Shown piece by piece: positions 23,247 to 36,015 of a stretch of 64,000 nucleotides of DNA (position 1 is its first letter; the number at the start of each line of letters is the position of its first letter). A program made the translations under genes and the position numbers. The DNA comes from Zygnema cylindricum (lineage: Eukaryota > Streptophyta > Zygnematophyceae > Zygnematales > Zygnemataceae), in contig JBBHKE010000323.1 in assembly GCA_037447655.1 (NCBI GenBank), positions 628,484 through 692,483 of the forward strand, in the 5' to 3' direction. A model generated the notes under the pieces. That model was not told the origin of the DNA. It ran no database searches and saw only the letters and a program-made list of their open reading frames with translations.

Positions 23247-24284
23247 TAAAACTCTGTGTCCTCCATTGGACTACAGAGTACAGGAAGCCTCTAGATAGTT
23301 ATTAACTAACCCACTTTCAATGGCAACCACTGCTACCCAAGCAGACAAGCAGACAATGTGAGTGTACCCGTGAGTAGCTTAGACTCCCTTGAGTCTGTAG
23401 GAAAAAGAATCTTTGAAAACGCCCAACTAGGCGATAAGTTATAAGCCGGCAAAAAATGCCAAATAATATAACCTCTCAAAGAGAGAGAAGACCATCTACC
23501 AGATTTTTTTAAGTCCTAGCTCCCTCTCACAACCCCTATCTACTAACTGTATGAACCAATCGGAATACTGTACAGTATATAAAATTACTACTGCCGATGT
23601 AATTTTTGTACGACCTTTGTACGACAAGGCCATTAAGCGGAAGCGTGTCCATTCTCCACTCGTCCGTACGTTCCTCGGAATTCCCGCGACCGAATGTTAT
23701 CGCTCCACGTGGCGCCAGGTCATGCCACGTCACTAAATGCCAAAGTGACCATTCCAGGATTTTGGCGATGATGTGCACTGTTGGATTTGACTCGAAATGC
23801 AATCTCAACCGTTATAAATACTTGCTCGATATTTGTTTCGCTGTCGAAACAAAATGCGCGATATCTGTTTCAAAGTAGTATCGTACTTCGTACTTTATAA
23901 AACTGTATCTATGTATGCCGTATAGAGTTTCAGTTAAATGAATTTGTTCCCTTCTAAATACATATATATTTATCACATACTATAGCATTTAGCATTGGTC
24001 CTAGTCTAATAGGATAAAGCTGACGGCTATCGGCCAACTTGACGAACGGCAGGTACCGGGATCAAATCTCGCGTCCATCAGGTATATTTTTAGTAACCTA
24101 CTAAAAATAACTGCCTGTTGAACTAAGGCAACCATGGATCAACCGCCCTCTCTATCCTTCAGTGAATACAACAAGTATGGGGGCTAGAGAGAGGAGGTGG
24201 AGGCAGGCTCTTTGTCCTTTTTTTTCCTTCTATACTAACATATTTAAACTTAGAAAATACTCTAGAAATTTATTAATTTCAATA
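23247..24284 (-). repeat. 5' LTR of element E (about 1038 bp)
   Basis: Same layout as LTR A/B but well diverged; both ends are TA rather than TG/CA. Contains the tRNA-like block with GGGATCAAATCTC near 24057-24069. Confidence 0.8.
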
Positions 24285-24531
24285 ATTAGTACTTCATGAA
24301 ACGTACACGCAAAATTTCGGTACTAATTTGACCTTTAACCCGTTTCAATGATACCTATTTGTTATGTTGACCCCGCGCTGTCACCTAAATACACCTATCG
24401 CTATTTCTTTTGAATTAAAACTCCAAATCGCGCGATTCTTTCGCGGACGTCTACCAAATTCATAACTTTATATTCCTAACCTTTGAATACCCATCTATGA
24501 CCAAGTTCGATCCACTATTACTGTTATATCA
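24285..24531 (-). repeat. 3' LTR fragment of gypsy J, with polypurine tract at 24532-24545
   Basis: On the element strand AAATAAAGAGGGGA (polypurine tract) is followed by TGATATAAC, the expected LTR start. The rest of the LTR is replaced by the LTR of element E at 24284. Confidence 0.65.
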
Positions 24532-24779
24532 TCCCCTCTTTATTTTTAACTGACCTCGGTCAAAATACATTTCATTCTTAAGACGGGACTTCTATAGTAT
24601 TATCCTTCCAATACCTTTATAAAAACTCCAAACTCTTATCTTCTAAAGTTAACTCATCTTTTGGCCTTCCTAGATAATGCACTTTCCAGAATATAGTATT
24701 CCAGACTTTAAATCGTTGACCACCACAATCTATTACCCATATGTGGACCTCAAGTTCTATAATTATTGAAGGATTCAAT

Positions 24780-25640
24780 TCCAATTCTCTTTCAGTTGGC
24801 TGAAGATTTGCTGGTTTCAGCTAACAGATGCGTATTACTGGTTGATTTTTTGTTGAAGGCGGAAATTCCAATTTACAGCAACTGATGATATCATCTGGAT
24901 TACAGTAAATGGTCCAAAGTACTTAGGAGCTAATTTCCCCATAGGATCTTATTGTCCATCGATCTTACACTTGTAATGAGTTGTAGAAAGCCAAACCTTG
25001 TCACTTTCGCTTACCACCCAATCACCCTGTTTGCGGTTAGCATTTAACTCTTGCCTCTTTTGTGCCACCACAAGTGCAACCGGTACTGTTTTCCAAATTG
25101 TTTTAATGTATTCCCAAAACTTTGTTTTTGAATTTGTACTCTTTTGAGTGACCCCTGTTATTAAGTCTAACGCTTCTCTGGGTTGGTATCCGTATGCAAC
25201 TTCAAACGGTGAGAATCCTATTCTAGCATCTTTACATGAATTCTATGCAAATTTCATTAATGGCAGTTTAGATTCCCATGTGTTTTGAACTCCACTACAA
25301 ACAGTCCTAAGCATTTCGTCCAGTGTACGGTTCATCCTTTTTGCTTGTCCATCTCTCTAAGGATGATAAGAGGTACTTATTTTTAATTCAGTGCCTAAAT
25401 TTTGCTGCAATTATTTCCAAAATGCAGACGTAAATTTAGAATCTCTATCACAGACTATAGACAGAAGAACTCCATGATGTCTAACCACGTTGTCAAAATA
25501 TAACTTTGCAATATCTACAACTGAATGAGTGGTTTTGCAAGGGATAAATATTGCTAGTTTACTAAACCTATCAACTACGACCATGATACTGTCATTTCTT
25601 CTAGACGTAGTTGGAAACTTGACAGTATAATCCATACTGA
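24780..25640 (-). pseudogene. gypsy integrase of element J (broken)
   Basis: Catalytic core block 25635-25411 reads DYTVKFPTTSRRNDSIMVVV... and ends CDRDSKFTSAFWK, with the first two acidic residues of D,D(35)E. The zinc-binding region lies upstream near 25800-25690, and diverged C-terminal sequence continues towards 24780. Inserts the element into host DNA when intact; stops make it inactive. Confidence 0.82.
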
Positions 25641-25814
25641 CAGATTCCCATAGTCTTTCGAGGATATCTAACGATTTTGAGAGACCTCTTGGTTTTTAGT
25701 TACTAAGTTTACTTTGTTGGCAAAGGACACAACTTTCCACGTGTTTCAACACCTCTTTTGCCATCCCGAGCCAAAACAATCTACTCAGCAACCGACCAAG
25801 AGTTTTATCTCGAC

Positions 25815-26543
25815 CTATATGTCCCAAATGCTCATGGCTTCCTGTAAAAGTTGTTTTCTTAAGTCTCTCATTTCAGGAATGCATAATCTATCCCCTGTTT
25901 CCAAATAGAGTAAACCATCTTCTATTCTAAAGTTTTTGACATGCCTTTCATTCAATGGGTCAAAATCCCCTCCCAAAATATTATTGCAAATCACAGCAAA
26001 ATAAGGATCTTCATCATAACCATTTCTAACAGCATCTAAAAACAATACATCCCGAACCATCACGTTTATCTCAAAACATCTACTTAAAAGATCTGCGACT
26101 ACATTTGTCTTTCGAGGAATATGTTTGACGTTAAATTTGAAAAATGCCAATTTTTGCTTCCACCTAACCTGTCTGCCTGTCATAATCTGTGCATCACTTA
26201 ATCTTTGTAGATAGAAGAGCGTCTTATTATCACAATATACTGTAAATTCTATATCATGCAAATAACAACGCCATTTCACCAATGTTTGAACTATTGCAAT
26301 TTATTCATTTTCTTGTGCCGGATAGTTCTTTTCAGCATCATTGAATTTTCTGGACTCTAAAGCAATAGGATGAAAATGTTTTCCAACTTTTTGACTTATG
26401 ACTGCACCTAGACTTTTATCAAATGCATCAGTAGTGATCAGAACTTCAAATTCCCCAGCAGGATCAGGATACACCAGTGTAGGGGTAGAGGTCAACTTCC
26501 CTTTTAGTTCCTCAAAAGCTCTCTCTTGATCGGCTCCCCACAC
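25815..26543 (-). pseudogene. gypsy RNase H of element J (broken)
   Basis: Block 26543-26301 has the FEELKGKLTSTPTLVYPDP motif and TDAFDKSLGAVISQ. Block 26282-25815 has the YCDNKTLFYL box and a KTNVVADLLSR end. Frame break near 26290. Degrades the RNA template in reverse transcription. Confidence 0.88.
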
Positions 26544-26555
26544 AAACGACTTCTT

Positions 26556-27451
26556 CTACCGAAGTAAATCTGTCAAAGGTGCGGCGATCATACTGAAGTT
26601 CCTGATAAATTTCCTGTAATAAATGGCCAATCCCAAAAATGATCTAATTTCTGTGACATTAGTGGGTAGCTTCCAATTTTGTATTACAGTAATTTTGGAT
26701 GGATCTGTTTTAACACCCTCCCCATTAACTATATGTCCAAAAAATAATTGTTCACTATTAAAAAAACTTGATTTTGACAATTTTTCCATATAGTTTTCTT
26801 ACCCTTAACCTTTCCAACACTTTCCTTAAATGAATTACATGTTGTTCTCTAGATTTGTTGTGAATTAAAATATCATCTATAAACACCTGAACAAACTCAT
26901 CTATATAATCAAAAAATGTTTGGTTCATTAATCTTTGATAAGTAGGCGATGCATTCGTCAAACCAAATGGCATCACTATCCATTCAAAATAATCGACTCT
27001 AGTTTTTAAAAGCACTTTTATCAACATCTTCGGTTCTAATTGGCACCTGATTAAAGCCACTACGCAGATCAGTCAAATAAAATAATTTAGCATCTTTCAA
27101 ACGATCTTTCAAATCAGAAATTAAAGGCAACAGAAACTTTACCTTTATCGTAATTTTGTTCAGACTACGATAGTCGACACACATCCTCAACGTTCCGTCC
27201 TTCTTTTTGACGAAGACAACTAGTGCTCTGTATGGTGATTTGCTGGGCTGAATATGTCCTTTCTCCATTAGCTCCTTGATCTGTTTCTTTAACTCTTCCT
27301 CCTGAAAGAAACTGTGCTTATAAATTCTTGTGATAGGAGGATTATATCCAGGTTCAAGGTTAATAACATGTTCCACATCTCGGGAAGGTGGCCTCCGTGA
27401 GGGTAAGTCATTTGGGAAAACATCTATAAATTCAAAAATCAAATCTTTCAC
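26556..27451 (-). pseudogene. gypsy reverse transcriptase of element J (broken)
   Basis: Block 27451-26999 carries SPYRALVVFVKKKDGTLRMC and DYRSLNKIT. Block 27060-26758 carries MPFGLTNASPTYQRLMNQ and the catalytic FIDDILIHNKS box. 26789-26556 is the thumb/connection start. Frame change around 27.0 kb. Confidence 0.9.
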
Positions 27452-27767
27452 AACAGCGTCGGATGTATTAATGTCAGTTACAAAATCAGAATTTTGTTTT
27501 TCAAGATTTTTAGTCGTGTGTGATTTAGGAATAACATCAATGTTAGTGTTCCCCCCCCCCCTTCATTAGTAACTGCCTCAGTTAATAATAACAAGAAAGC
27601 ATGATTTTTTTATCTTTAATATGCTTTTTAAATTGTTTAGCAGAAATCAAACCTTCCACTCCCGATTTGGTTATGTTATTTATATGATTGCTATGCAACT
27701 TCTTCAGAGGTTATGCTTGCAAAACCTTCGAACTGTTCTCAGACTTCACTCTCAAGGTGATAGTTTC

Positions 27768-28040
27768 TCAATTAGTTTGAGGGTTATGTCCAGCTAACCA
27801 AGGCTTTCCCAGTATTAGCTCCTCACTACCTAAATTCATTATTTCACACACAACTTTCATTTTATGACCCTGGATATCAACTTCTATTGTGTCAGTTTGT
27901 AAATCTAATGTGGACTTATTACCATTTACCACTTGAACAGGTAAAGGTTTTTCCCTTATAACAGTAGGAATTTTATTATCCTGAAGAAACTTATGTGAAA
28001 TAAAATTATGTGTAGCACCTGAATCTACCATAACTCTCAA
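27768..28040 (-). pseudogene. gypsy retropepsin-like protease of element J
   Basis: Short open block MRVMVDSGATHNFISHKFL with the DSGAT active site and a downstream ILGKPWLAGHNP motif typical of plant gypsy proteases. Open over 90 codons but cut off from neighbouring frames. Confidence 0.85.
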
Positions 28041-28269
28041 TGGTTTCCTTCCACTAAAGACTCGAATCTAATTAAACTGTGTTTGGTGTCATCGTTACTT
28101 AACAGTCCTAACATATGTCTGTTGTTAATAGTTTCATCAAAAGGATTGTTAAAACTATAGAGTGTAGTTAGCATCATAATAAATTCAACTGACCTAGCCT
28201 TTCCGGTCATTAGCTTGCCCTCTTGAGATAACTCCTTAACCGCTGGATATGATCGACTCAACTGAGGAC

Positions 28270-29588
28270 TTTCAGCTAGCCTTTTCCGTTTCCCACCTCC
28301 TAGGCTTCTTGCTCAGCTAAGTATAATAAAATATATTCTTGAAAACCTTCATTGACATCAACTGTTTTAAGAGATCCCTTATATATATATAGTCTTTAGT
28401 GTAATGATCTGGACCTCCGCATTTAAAACAAGTGAATTTCTTTCTCGGTTTTGTGCATTCTCTACTGAAATGTCCCTACTCTCCACAGTTATAACAATTA
28501 ATTTTCTTTAGTTGTGCACACTCATATGCCCTATGACCTCTTTTTTTTGACAAATAGTGCATGTGGGAATGCTTAGATTGGGTTTGTGAGCATTAATACT
28601 TCGTTTATGACTCTTAATGTATTCCCCTTTATTGTGAAATTTGTTTTCTACATTAACACTCTGTCCTCCTCTATGATTTCCCCTGAAGATATTCTGCCTA
28701 GACCTGCATTCAGACCCTGTTCCTCAAACTCCTCGTCACCCCAGTCTGATACTTCATTGAAATTTCCCTTGAGTGGTCGAGTTTCACGATTATACCCCAA
28801 CTGATCCTCTAATTCCAATGCCTTATCTTGTAATTCCTTCAAATTAAGAATTTTTTGATGTTTCAGTTCTGATTTCAGCATAGGATTCATATTTTTCAAG
28901 AAATGGAACCTAACCATTTTATCAGTCAAACCTATGACATGAATGCTAGATGAGTCAAATTCCACAATATAATCTTTCACAGATCCAGTATGCTCTCAGT
29001 TAAGCCATTTTTCTTCCATTCTGGATTTCAAAGTGACAGAAAAGAAACACAATTTTATCGCGGTGTTAAAAGCTTCCCAGTCAGCATTATTAAGAATCAA
29101 ATTAGACCTCATCTGAGTGTAATACCAAATTTGAGCATCACCTTTTAGACAGCTAACAGCAAAAGAAGTGTAATCATCACGATCACAGTTTCTAGATTCC
29201 AAATGATACTCCATATGAAAAATCAAAGCATCTAACTCATCAATCTTCTTATCATCAAATGATGGTGCTTCACTGATAGACAATTTCAATTCCCTTATCT
29301 TCTTAGGTTTATCATGATTATCTTCCCTAAAACTTGCATTTCTCTTACTACTTTCACCCTTTTGGTCATTAACATCATTTCTTGTGTGAATTAAATTAAT
29401 TAGCTCATCCAATTTTTTATTTGAAACATTTACATTTTCCTTAACATCCTTCAATTCACTTTCAACTCAGAAATTGTTTCATCCACAGCAGCAGCATGAT
29501 TATTATATCTTTTGACCAATTTCACATTACGTTTCTTCAAAACATTCAAAGCATTTTCCATGTCACGTTTCCATGCAGAATTTGCCAT
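28270..29588 (-). pseudogene. gypsy gag of element J (broken)
   Basis: Probable start at 29588 (MANSAWKRDMENALNVL). A coiled-coil-like N-terminus is followed by the retrotransposon gag core at 29300-28650 (CLKGDAQIWYY; LKSRMEEKWLN). Two zinc knuckles sit near 28520-28420 (CYNCGE-GHFSREC with a stop inside, then CFKCGGPDHYTKD). Forms the virus-like particle when intact. Confidence 0.82.
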
Positions 29589-29940
29589 TATCACAAAAAT
29601 GAAATCAAACAATAAAAGGTAGAGTATAATTATCCAAAAGAGTTTGCATCAGATTTGAAGTCCTCAGATTTCTCCAATCCAAGCCTTCATTTCCTTAACA
29701 AATCTTTTGAAATATATCAAAATATGAAAATCAAATAAACATTAAAAGTAAGTTAGTGAAAATTCAATTATCCCAAACATTGAAATAGAAAGTTAAAAAT
29801 TTTCCCCACAAATTTTGCAGCAACAAAAATTTAAAGCTCTCAAAAGTAAAATTCTACCACAAATTTTGCAACACCAAATTTGAAAGCAATCAAAGGTAAC
29901 AATTTAGGGCTTGAAAATTTTTAAGTCATTTATAGACTCT
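29589..29940. other. AT-rich non-coding, possible gypsy leader
   Basis: Upstream of the gypsy gag. A degenerate direct repeat built on CCACAAATTTTGCA occurs near 29800-29890. No LTR ends, tRNA-complementary site or gene recognised. Confidence 0.4.
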
Positions 29941-29942
29941 TA

Positions 29943-30669
29943 CAAAGCGAATCGTAATTAGAGTATATATTGCTAATTCGGTCACCCTAAATTTTGACTC
30001 TATCATGTTAAATAGAGTAAATGATTTGAATTTTTCCATTCTTCTATTTAAGGTAAAGTTTAATTAGCATAAACAATTATAATATAGGTTCGTTTTAAAT
30101 AGTGTGGAGTACAAACAACATCTGACTGTGCAAAATTGTACTTTTATAAGTAAAAAGGTACAAATAATAATTTAATAGAATCACGCTCGCATGTGAAATT
30201 GCACTTAATCAAAAAATTAAATCTCATCGAAAAAAACTTGTTCGCATAGCTCTGTCTATCGACAACATTATCGTCCGTGTGAACATTTACATGAATTTAC
30301 ATGTGAAAAGTTTATACATTATCGTCCGTGTGAACATTTACATGAATTTACATGTGAAAAGTTTATAGTTAAACGACAACAGTAAGAGTTGAGACAAATA
30401 GTATATATATATGAGACAAATAGTTTTAACGTCATAATGACGTCAAAATATACGAACTAACAGTTTTTGTATGTCTACATAATTTAGTGTTCATAATTAC
30501 AGCACTGATAATTATTGCCGACGTAACCTAATATAGAGTTCTTAAATAAATTAGAGTAAACTTCCTCTGTTAAAAGGTTTTATCACAATAATTAGCGTTT
30601 ATAACTCTAAACAATTTTTTTTGTTTTTTTACTCTAAATTTTTCTTTACTCTAATTACGATTCGCGGTG
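29943..30669. mobile_element. TIR element N1 (727 bp, TA target duplication)
   Basis: Inverted ends: GCGAATCGTAATTAGAGTA at 29947-29965 pairs perfectly with 30647-30665. Outer ends CAAAGCG and CGCGGTG are flanked by TA on both sides, a Tc1/mariner-like duplication. No transposase frame. It contains a 51-bp direct repeat (about 30266-30367) and a small palindrome of GACGTCA-type halves (about 30425-30447). Confidence 0.8.
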
Positions 30670-30671
30670 TA

Positions 30672-31185
30672 CCGTAATTTCAGTGTTGGCGTCACGTACG
30701 ATGTTCGTATATGGTACGCACTGTACTATTGCATTGTACATGGTAAAGACCATGACGATGCCAAGTGGATGGTTTAGTTCGCGTTTCGTTCATGTAGGGG
30801 GTTTGTTTTAGCGTAAAAGTTTCACATTAATTTGAGTGTTCGATCTAAATCTACTGAACGATATGAATGAATGGACTGAATATATGATGTAGTATTAAAT
30901 ATTTTAATGTTAAATCTAAAATACACATTAAACCATTATCATTGTTCAACCATTATTCGTTTAAACAGAATACCAATGGTTTTTATTTATTTTATATTTA
31001 GGTGTTGTATTTATATTTTTTACATTTTTTTTTATCAATACATAAAATCACAAAAGCAGAAACCAAAAATAAACAAACAAAATAAATAACCACAATACAA
31101 CCTTGATCACATAACAAAAACGCAAGAAACAAATGTAAACATAACAAAGATAATAATAAGAAAAAAAAAACATCGGACTTAACTA
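30672..31185. other. AT-rich non-coding
   Basis: No gene, RNA or clear repeat boundary recognised. Confidence 0.5.
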
Positions 31186-31940
31186 GGATTCAATCAACTT
31201 AGTCCAAAAACCCAAAAGGTTGGAACAACACCATTATCAGCTCGATAACTGACTAACACTACAAACACGTATTTTCTTTTATATTTTTTGATAGTTAGAA
31301 TATGTTGATTACTTTAAGTACTTTTTTTTGTTTTCGATCAAGCACCTTAGTCGAAGACCCAAATGGTTGCATAAACATCATTATCAACTCAAAGGCTAAC
31401 TAACTTTACAATCACTTAATATTTATTAATTTTCGTTGTTTATTATAGTAGATTGATTACTTTGAGTACTTTGTTTTTTTTTTTTTTTGTGATCAACCAA
31501 CTTAGTCCTAAGACTTAGAAGGTTGCATAAACATCACTATCAGCTCGGAGGCTGACCAACATTAAAAACACTTGTTTTCAATCATAATACTTGTTTATTA
31601 GAATACATTGTTACTTTGAATAAAATTTTTTTTTTTCCGATCAACCAACTTAGTCTAAAGACCAAGAAAGTTGTTGAACATCATTATCAGCTCAAAGGCT
31701 GACGAACATTACAAACATTGGTATATACTTTGAATACTTTGAATTGTTACTTTGAATAATTTTTCTTTTTTTTCCAATCAACCAACTTAGTCTAAAGACC
31801 AAGAAAGTTGTTGAACATCATTATCAGCTCAAAGGCTGACGAACATTACAAACATTGGTATATACTTTGAATACTTTGAATTGTTACTTTGAATAATTTT
31901 TCTTTTTTTTCCGATCAACCAACTTAGTCTAAAGACCAAC
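31186..31940. repeat. tandem repeat, about 137-155 bp units
   Basis: Units begin at about 31189, 31336, 31491, 31639, 31776 and 31913, each with GATCAACCAACTTAGTC-like starts and a T-tract end. Units 4 and 5 are almost identical (137 bp); units 1-3 are older. The sixth unit is cut after about 27 bases by the CAT array. Confidence 0.9.
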
Positions 31941-32503
31941 ATTACATCATCATTACATCATCATCATCATCATCGTCATCATGATCGTCAACATCATCAT
32001 CGTCAACATCATCATTACATCATCACCATCATCATCGTCATCATCATCGTCAACATCATCATCGTCAACATCATCATCGTCATCATCATCATCATCATCA
32101 TCATTACATCATCATCATCATCATCGTCATCATCATCGTCATCATTACATCATCATCATCATCACTATCATCATCATCATCATCATCATCACCATCATCA
32201 TCACCATCATCATCATTATCGTCATCATCAACGTCAACATCATCATCAACATCATCATCATCGTCATCATCATCCTCATCATCATCGTCATCATCGTCAT
32301 CATCATCATGATCATCATTATATCATCATCATCATCATTACATCATAATCATCAACAACACCATAATCATTACATTATGGTTTTTTTTTTGAAATACTAT
32401 ACAAATACTTTGAATACTTTGTTTTGGTGATACTTTGATTACATCATCAGCATCATCATCATCATCATCATCATCTTCATCATCATCATCATCATCATCA
32501 TTA

Positions 32504-32536
<33 letters not shown>

Positions 32537-32663
32537 TATCATCATTGTCACCATCATCGTCAACATCATCATCGTCTACATCATCATCATCATCATTACT
32601 TCATTATCATCATCGTCACTACATCATCATCATCATCATCATCATAGTCATCATTATCGTCGA

Positions 32664-32700
<37 letters not shown>

Positions 32701-32840
32701 GTCATCGTCATCATCATCATCGTCATCATCATCATCATCATCATAATTACATCATCATCATCATTACATCACCATCATCATCATTACATAATCATCATCA
32801 TCATCATCATCGTCAACATCATCATCATCATCATCATACG
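31941..32840. repeat. CAT/ATC trinucleotide array, about 900 bp
   Basis: Nearly continuous CAT units with variants CGT, CAC, TAC and AAC. Bases 32377-32437 break it and resemble the tail of the 137-bp unit (GAATACTTTG), so the array grew inside or between minisatellite units. Open frames here code only Ser/His/Ile runs and are not genes. Confidence 0.95.
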
Positions 32841-33860
32841 TTTTATTTCATAGATATCGCTTAAAGTACACTATCACTAGAACTTCCTACCATAGGCAAA
32901 TAAACTTATTTTTATAAACGTAGCCTAAAATAAAAATAGTACTAAAATTTCTTACTTATGTCTTCGCTGTATAATGTCCACTCGCCATCATTCCACAAGG
33001 GGTCGTATCCTCCTCCGTCACAAACTTGTAGGGCTCTTTTTAATGGCATAAACTCCAAGCATCACTTTCACCTTGTCCACTGAAGGAAACCAAAAGGACA
33101 AACAACCGTTTAAATAAAATATGAACTTGTGAACATAGCAAACAACAGAAACGTAGTGAACTTTAGATACACAATACATTGTTCATACAAACCATATAAA
33201 TTGTGAACACTATATGCGACATAAATTTGTGTTTATTACATGCAATGGAAACTTGTGAATATTCAAACATCACTCTTGCCTTGTCCCCTAAAGATCCGAA
33301 AGGAAAAACGACCATTTAAATACATAAAGTTGTGAACACACCATGCGGTACAAATGATGTGATGTTTAGATGCTATACAACTTATAAACATAAAACAATA
33401 AACTTGAGTATACTGTTTATACCACAATATAAAATCGTGAACTTTGTGAATATTGCACACAATAAAAATTTGGGAATATTTGAGCATCACTATTGCTTTG
33501 TCGAAAGAGGGAAATCAAAAGGAAAACAATCTTTTAACATATCAAATTGCAAATTGATAATATCCGCCTGTGTCTCAAAGGGCGTATAATTTGTTTATAC
33601 GTATAATATGAACTAGTGAACACTACTGCAATAAAAAACTTGTAAGTAAGAGATACAATACAACTTGCAAACACGAAACCTATACTTGTGTACGTTGTTT
33701 ATACATTGTAAACTTGTAAACCCTATATACAACATGAACTTGTGCACGTTGAATACAACACAGTCATGCAAACAACCTCTCGTGGCCATAAAAACAATCC
33801 AGTAAAACTCATCCAAGAATGGAATGAACTATAACATGAATCTCACTATTCACGAGCATA
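32841..33860. repeat. degenerate repeat, about 210-bp period, no gene
   Basis: A block starting ATCACT...CTTGTC followed by AAAGGA(A/C)AAAC recurs at 33061, 33269 and 33486. Many GTGAACA motifs lie between copies. Old diverged tandem repeat; no coding signal. Confidence 0.55.
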
Positions 33861-34914
33861 ACTGGAATTCACACAGTAAGTCAACTTTTGAAGACGACTT
33901 TAGTAATTTTGCTTGATATAAATTTATGTATTATTCACATTATTTGGGTGTTGGACCCAATATTTGAGTGAATTATCGCTGATAACACAACTATAAACAT
34001 GTGAACAAAAGCCCTAAGTTGGTTAATCTAAGAAAAGGGAAGCTCAACATGAAACTACTTCGCTAGTAAAGCCATAAATGCACTAGAATGATCCAAATTT
34101 TACACTTGGTGAAAAATCCGAATATCTGATCCACCAACCCTTATAATCCACATCCGTGACTCATGAACATACTTATTTACATCCTTCAATCCAAAACACA
34201 TACTATAAGTTGAATTAAAGAATAACGAATCAAAAAGAAAACATAAAATAAAGCAATATAGTACATGTAAAAAGATAGAGAAAAAAAATACAACATTATC
34301 AACAGTCTGTTGGGTACTTGTGAGGGCGGCCAAGGCACCAACTATCACGTCTTACTTGGCAATAGCTTCCATCTAACCCTCCAGTCAAAAAATAAACATC
34401 TACACTTCTCCCCTCCCTCTCCTTCTCCCTCTCCCTCCCCCTCTCCTCTATTGAATATTCAAAATATTTAGAATTGATGAGGGGGAAAATGAGGGAGGGA
34501 GGGAATGAGGAAAGGGGAGACAGAGGTAGTGGTTGACAGTAAAAATACCAGATTCGCACTCCAATGACGAGACAAGGGGAGATGTTGACAAGACAGTCCA
34601 CAACCGCCGGTCTCAGAATTCGAAACGGGACACGCGAGGAACATAGTAGTGTGTACCTGCGAAATGAACTGCCGAAATTTATTTTTTCATCGACGGTCAA
34701 AATGAATCAATATCCATATTGTTGTACCAGATTTGTCGTTGGATTTAAAAATCTCAACCGTACAAAAATAGTAGTCGCAAGAAGTTTGACGGTCGACAAA
34801 ATATCTATCAACGAACCGACAAAATCTATCGCAAATCTGTCGCATTTTTTACGGTACTGTACAAAAACGACAATAAGCCCTTGGCAACCAAAGGACAAAG
34901 CACCGGGTCGCCCA
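33861..34914. other. non-coding, short CT/GA tracts
   Basis: CT-rich 34408-34447 and GA-rich 34478-34525. Open frames at 34299-34700 and 34564-35046 resemble no known protein family and overlap repeat R. Confidence 0.5.
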
Positions 34915-35275
34915 CGACTATTATTTTGGTACTTTGCGCACAAAATTGTCAAAACTTTTGACAAGTGCGACATCGCCTGCCTATTCGCTCACCTCATGAA
35001 ACTATATTTAAAATCACCTCGCGAGGTGATTTTATATAAAGTTTGAAGATGATTTGAAGGGACGTTGGGTCGAAACGCGCTAGACGACAAATTACATCGC
35101 TCTAGACGACAAACTGTAGTACACATAAAGTTTCACGGTAACGCAACTTGTACGGTGGTAATTTCATTTTTTTGGTACGGCTGCGGATTTTCACGTTTTT
35201 TTCTAAAGTTATGGAGCAAAACGACAGAAAATACCTGTAACTTTAGCACATGCGAAAGTACCCTTAGGGTACGGC
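34915..35275. repeat. dispersed repeat R, copy 1, with a 26-bp perfect palindrome
   Basis: Shared with 63170-63520 over about 350 bp. At 35009-35034 there is a perfect 26-bp palindrome, TAAAATCACCTCG and its complement, followed by two CTAGACGACAAA(T/C)T boxes. A weaker relative lies at about 52075-52260. No frame conserved between copies. Confidence 0.85.
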
Positions 35276-35803
35276 CCCATGTGATTGTAACTTATCGAAC
35301 CTACTTTGTATTCTAGCGAAGATTCTCCGTACACGATATAATTTTTTTCTAAGTGTCCCGATGTGTAACAACAAAATTGTTAATTGACGGCTGTGACGAT
35401 TGTATGCGTCGACAATGCAAATTAGGAGTTTCGGCCACCCCCGAAACGTCCCTTTGCAACATTTAATTTTGCAAAATTGCGACGACTATAAATGTCGCAT
35501 ACCCTCCCAAGCGGCGGTAAACCTAAACGCGATTCGTCCGTATCCTTGCCGTACCCTCCTAGTGACGAGCTAGAAATACAGTACGGTCATACCATTGACG
35601 CTATTTTACTAGAACCGTAATTAATGTCAAAGATAAATTAGATTCAATCACTGTATTTCGGGTATCAATGTCAAAATTTTGGGGTGCCGATATAGCGTAC
35701 AGTACGCTAATAACGATTCACGGTGTAACCTCGCGTTTAGCTCTCACGAACGGTCGTCACAGCCGTCAGTACACGACAGTACAGTACTATACCGTACTGT
35801 AAT
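35276..35803. other. non-coding with a TIR end
   Basis: Bases 35256-35345 match 62276-62365. A TIR-group end (CGCTAATAACGATTCACGG) lies at about 35702-35720. No gene seen. Confidence 0.5.
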
Positions 35804-35806
35804 GTA

Positions 35807-36015
35807 CACCGTGTATCGCTATGTGTTAATGTTTTTTTCGCCACTTAAAACATCTTTTCTCCGTACACACTTGTCGGATTGTTGATCTGACGGTTGCAAT
35901 TGATAGTTAAAGTTCTCAGCTTCCAATTGGCGGTCTCAAATTGAATATCGGACAAATGTGTACGGAGAAAAGATGTTTTGAGTGGCGAAACATTAACGCT
36001 AATAGCGAGACACGG
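35807..36015. mobile_element. MITE-like element O1
   Basis: Starts CACCGTGTATCGCTA after TA. Long inverted repeats: the CGCCACTTAAAACATC block at about 35840 pairs with GATGTTTTGAGTGGCG near 35972-35987, and TCCGTACACACTTGTC pairs with GACAAATGTGTACGGA. Right terminus degraded. Copies O2-O4 share this design. Confidence 0.8.

Larger units (their letters stand above)
22132..24284 (-). mobile_element. Ty1/copia element E, 5' part (LTR + gag)
   Basis: Minus-strand copia related to A/B: 5' LTR 23247-24284, half-tRNA primer-binding site 23232-23246, gag to about 22132, then truncated. On the right it abuts the LTR of the gypsy element J. The pol half is absent, so no target duplication can be tested. 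Confidence 0.85.
24285..29588 (-). mobile_element. Ty3/gypsy element J, decayed, 5' LTR not found
   Basis: Minus-strand retrotransposon with gypsy order: gag, protease, reverse transcriptase, RNase H, integrase. A 3' LTR piece (24285-24531) is followed by a polypurine tract. I could not find a matching 5' LTR or a clear primer-binding site upstream of gag, between 29589 and about 29940. Frameshifts and stops throughout. Confidence 0.88.

Noticed and set aside
31186-31940. CRISPR-like array of repeats
   Set aside because: Units are contiguous 137-155-bp tandem copies without unique spacers, in a eukaryotic setting.
31981-32853. Long open frames rich in Ser/His/Ile
   Set aside because: They are readings of the CAT/ATC trinucleotide array in different frames.
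34564-35046. 160-codon plus-strand frame
   Set aside because: Overlaps dispersed repeat R, whose other copy does not keep the frame.
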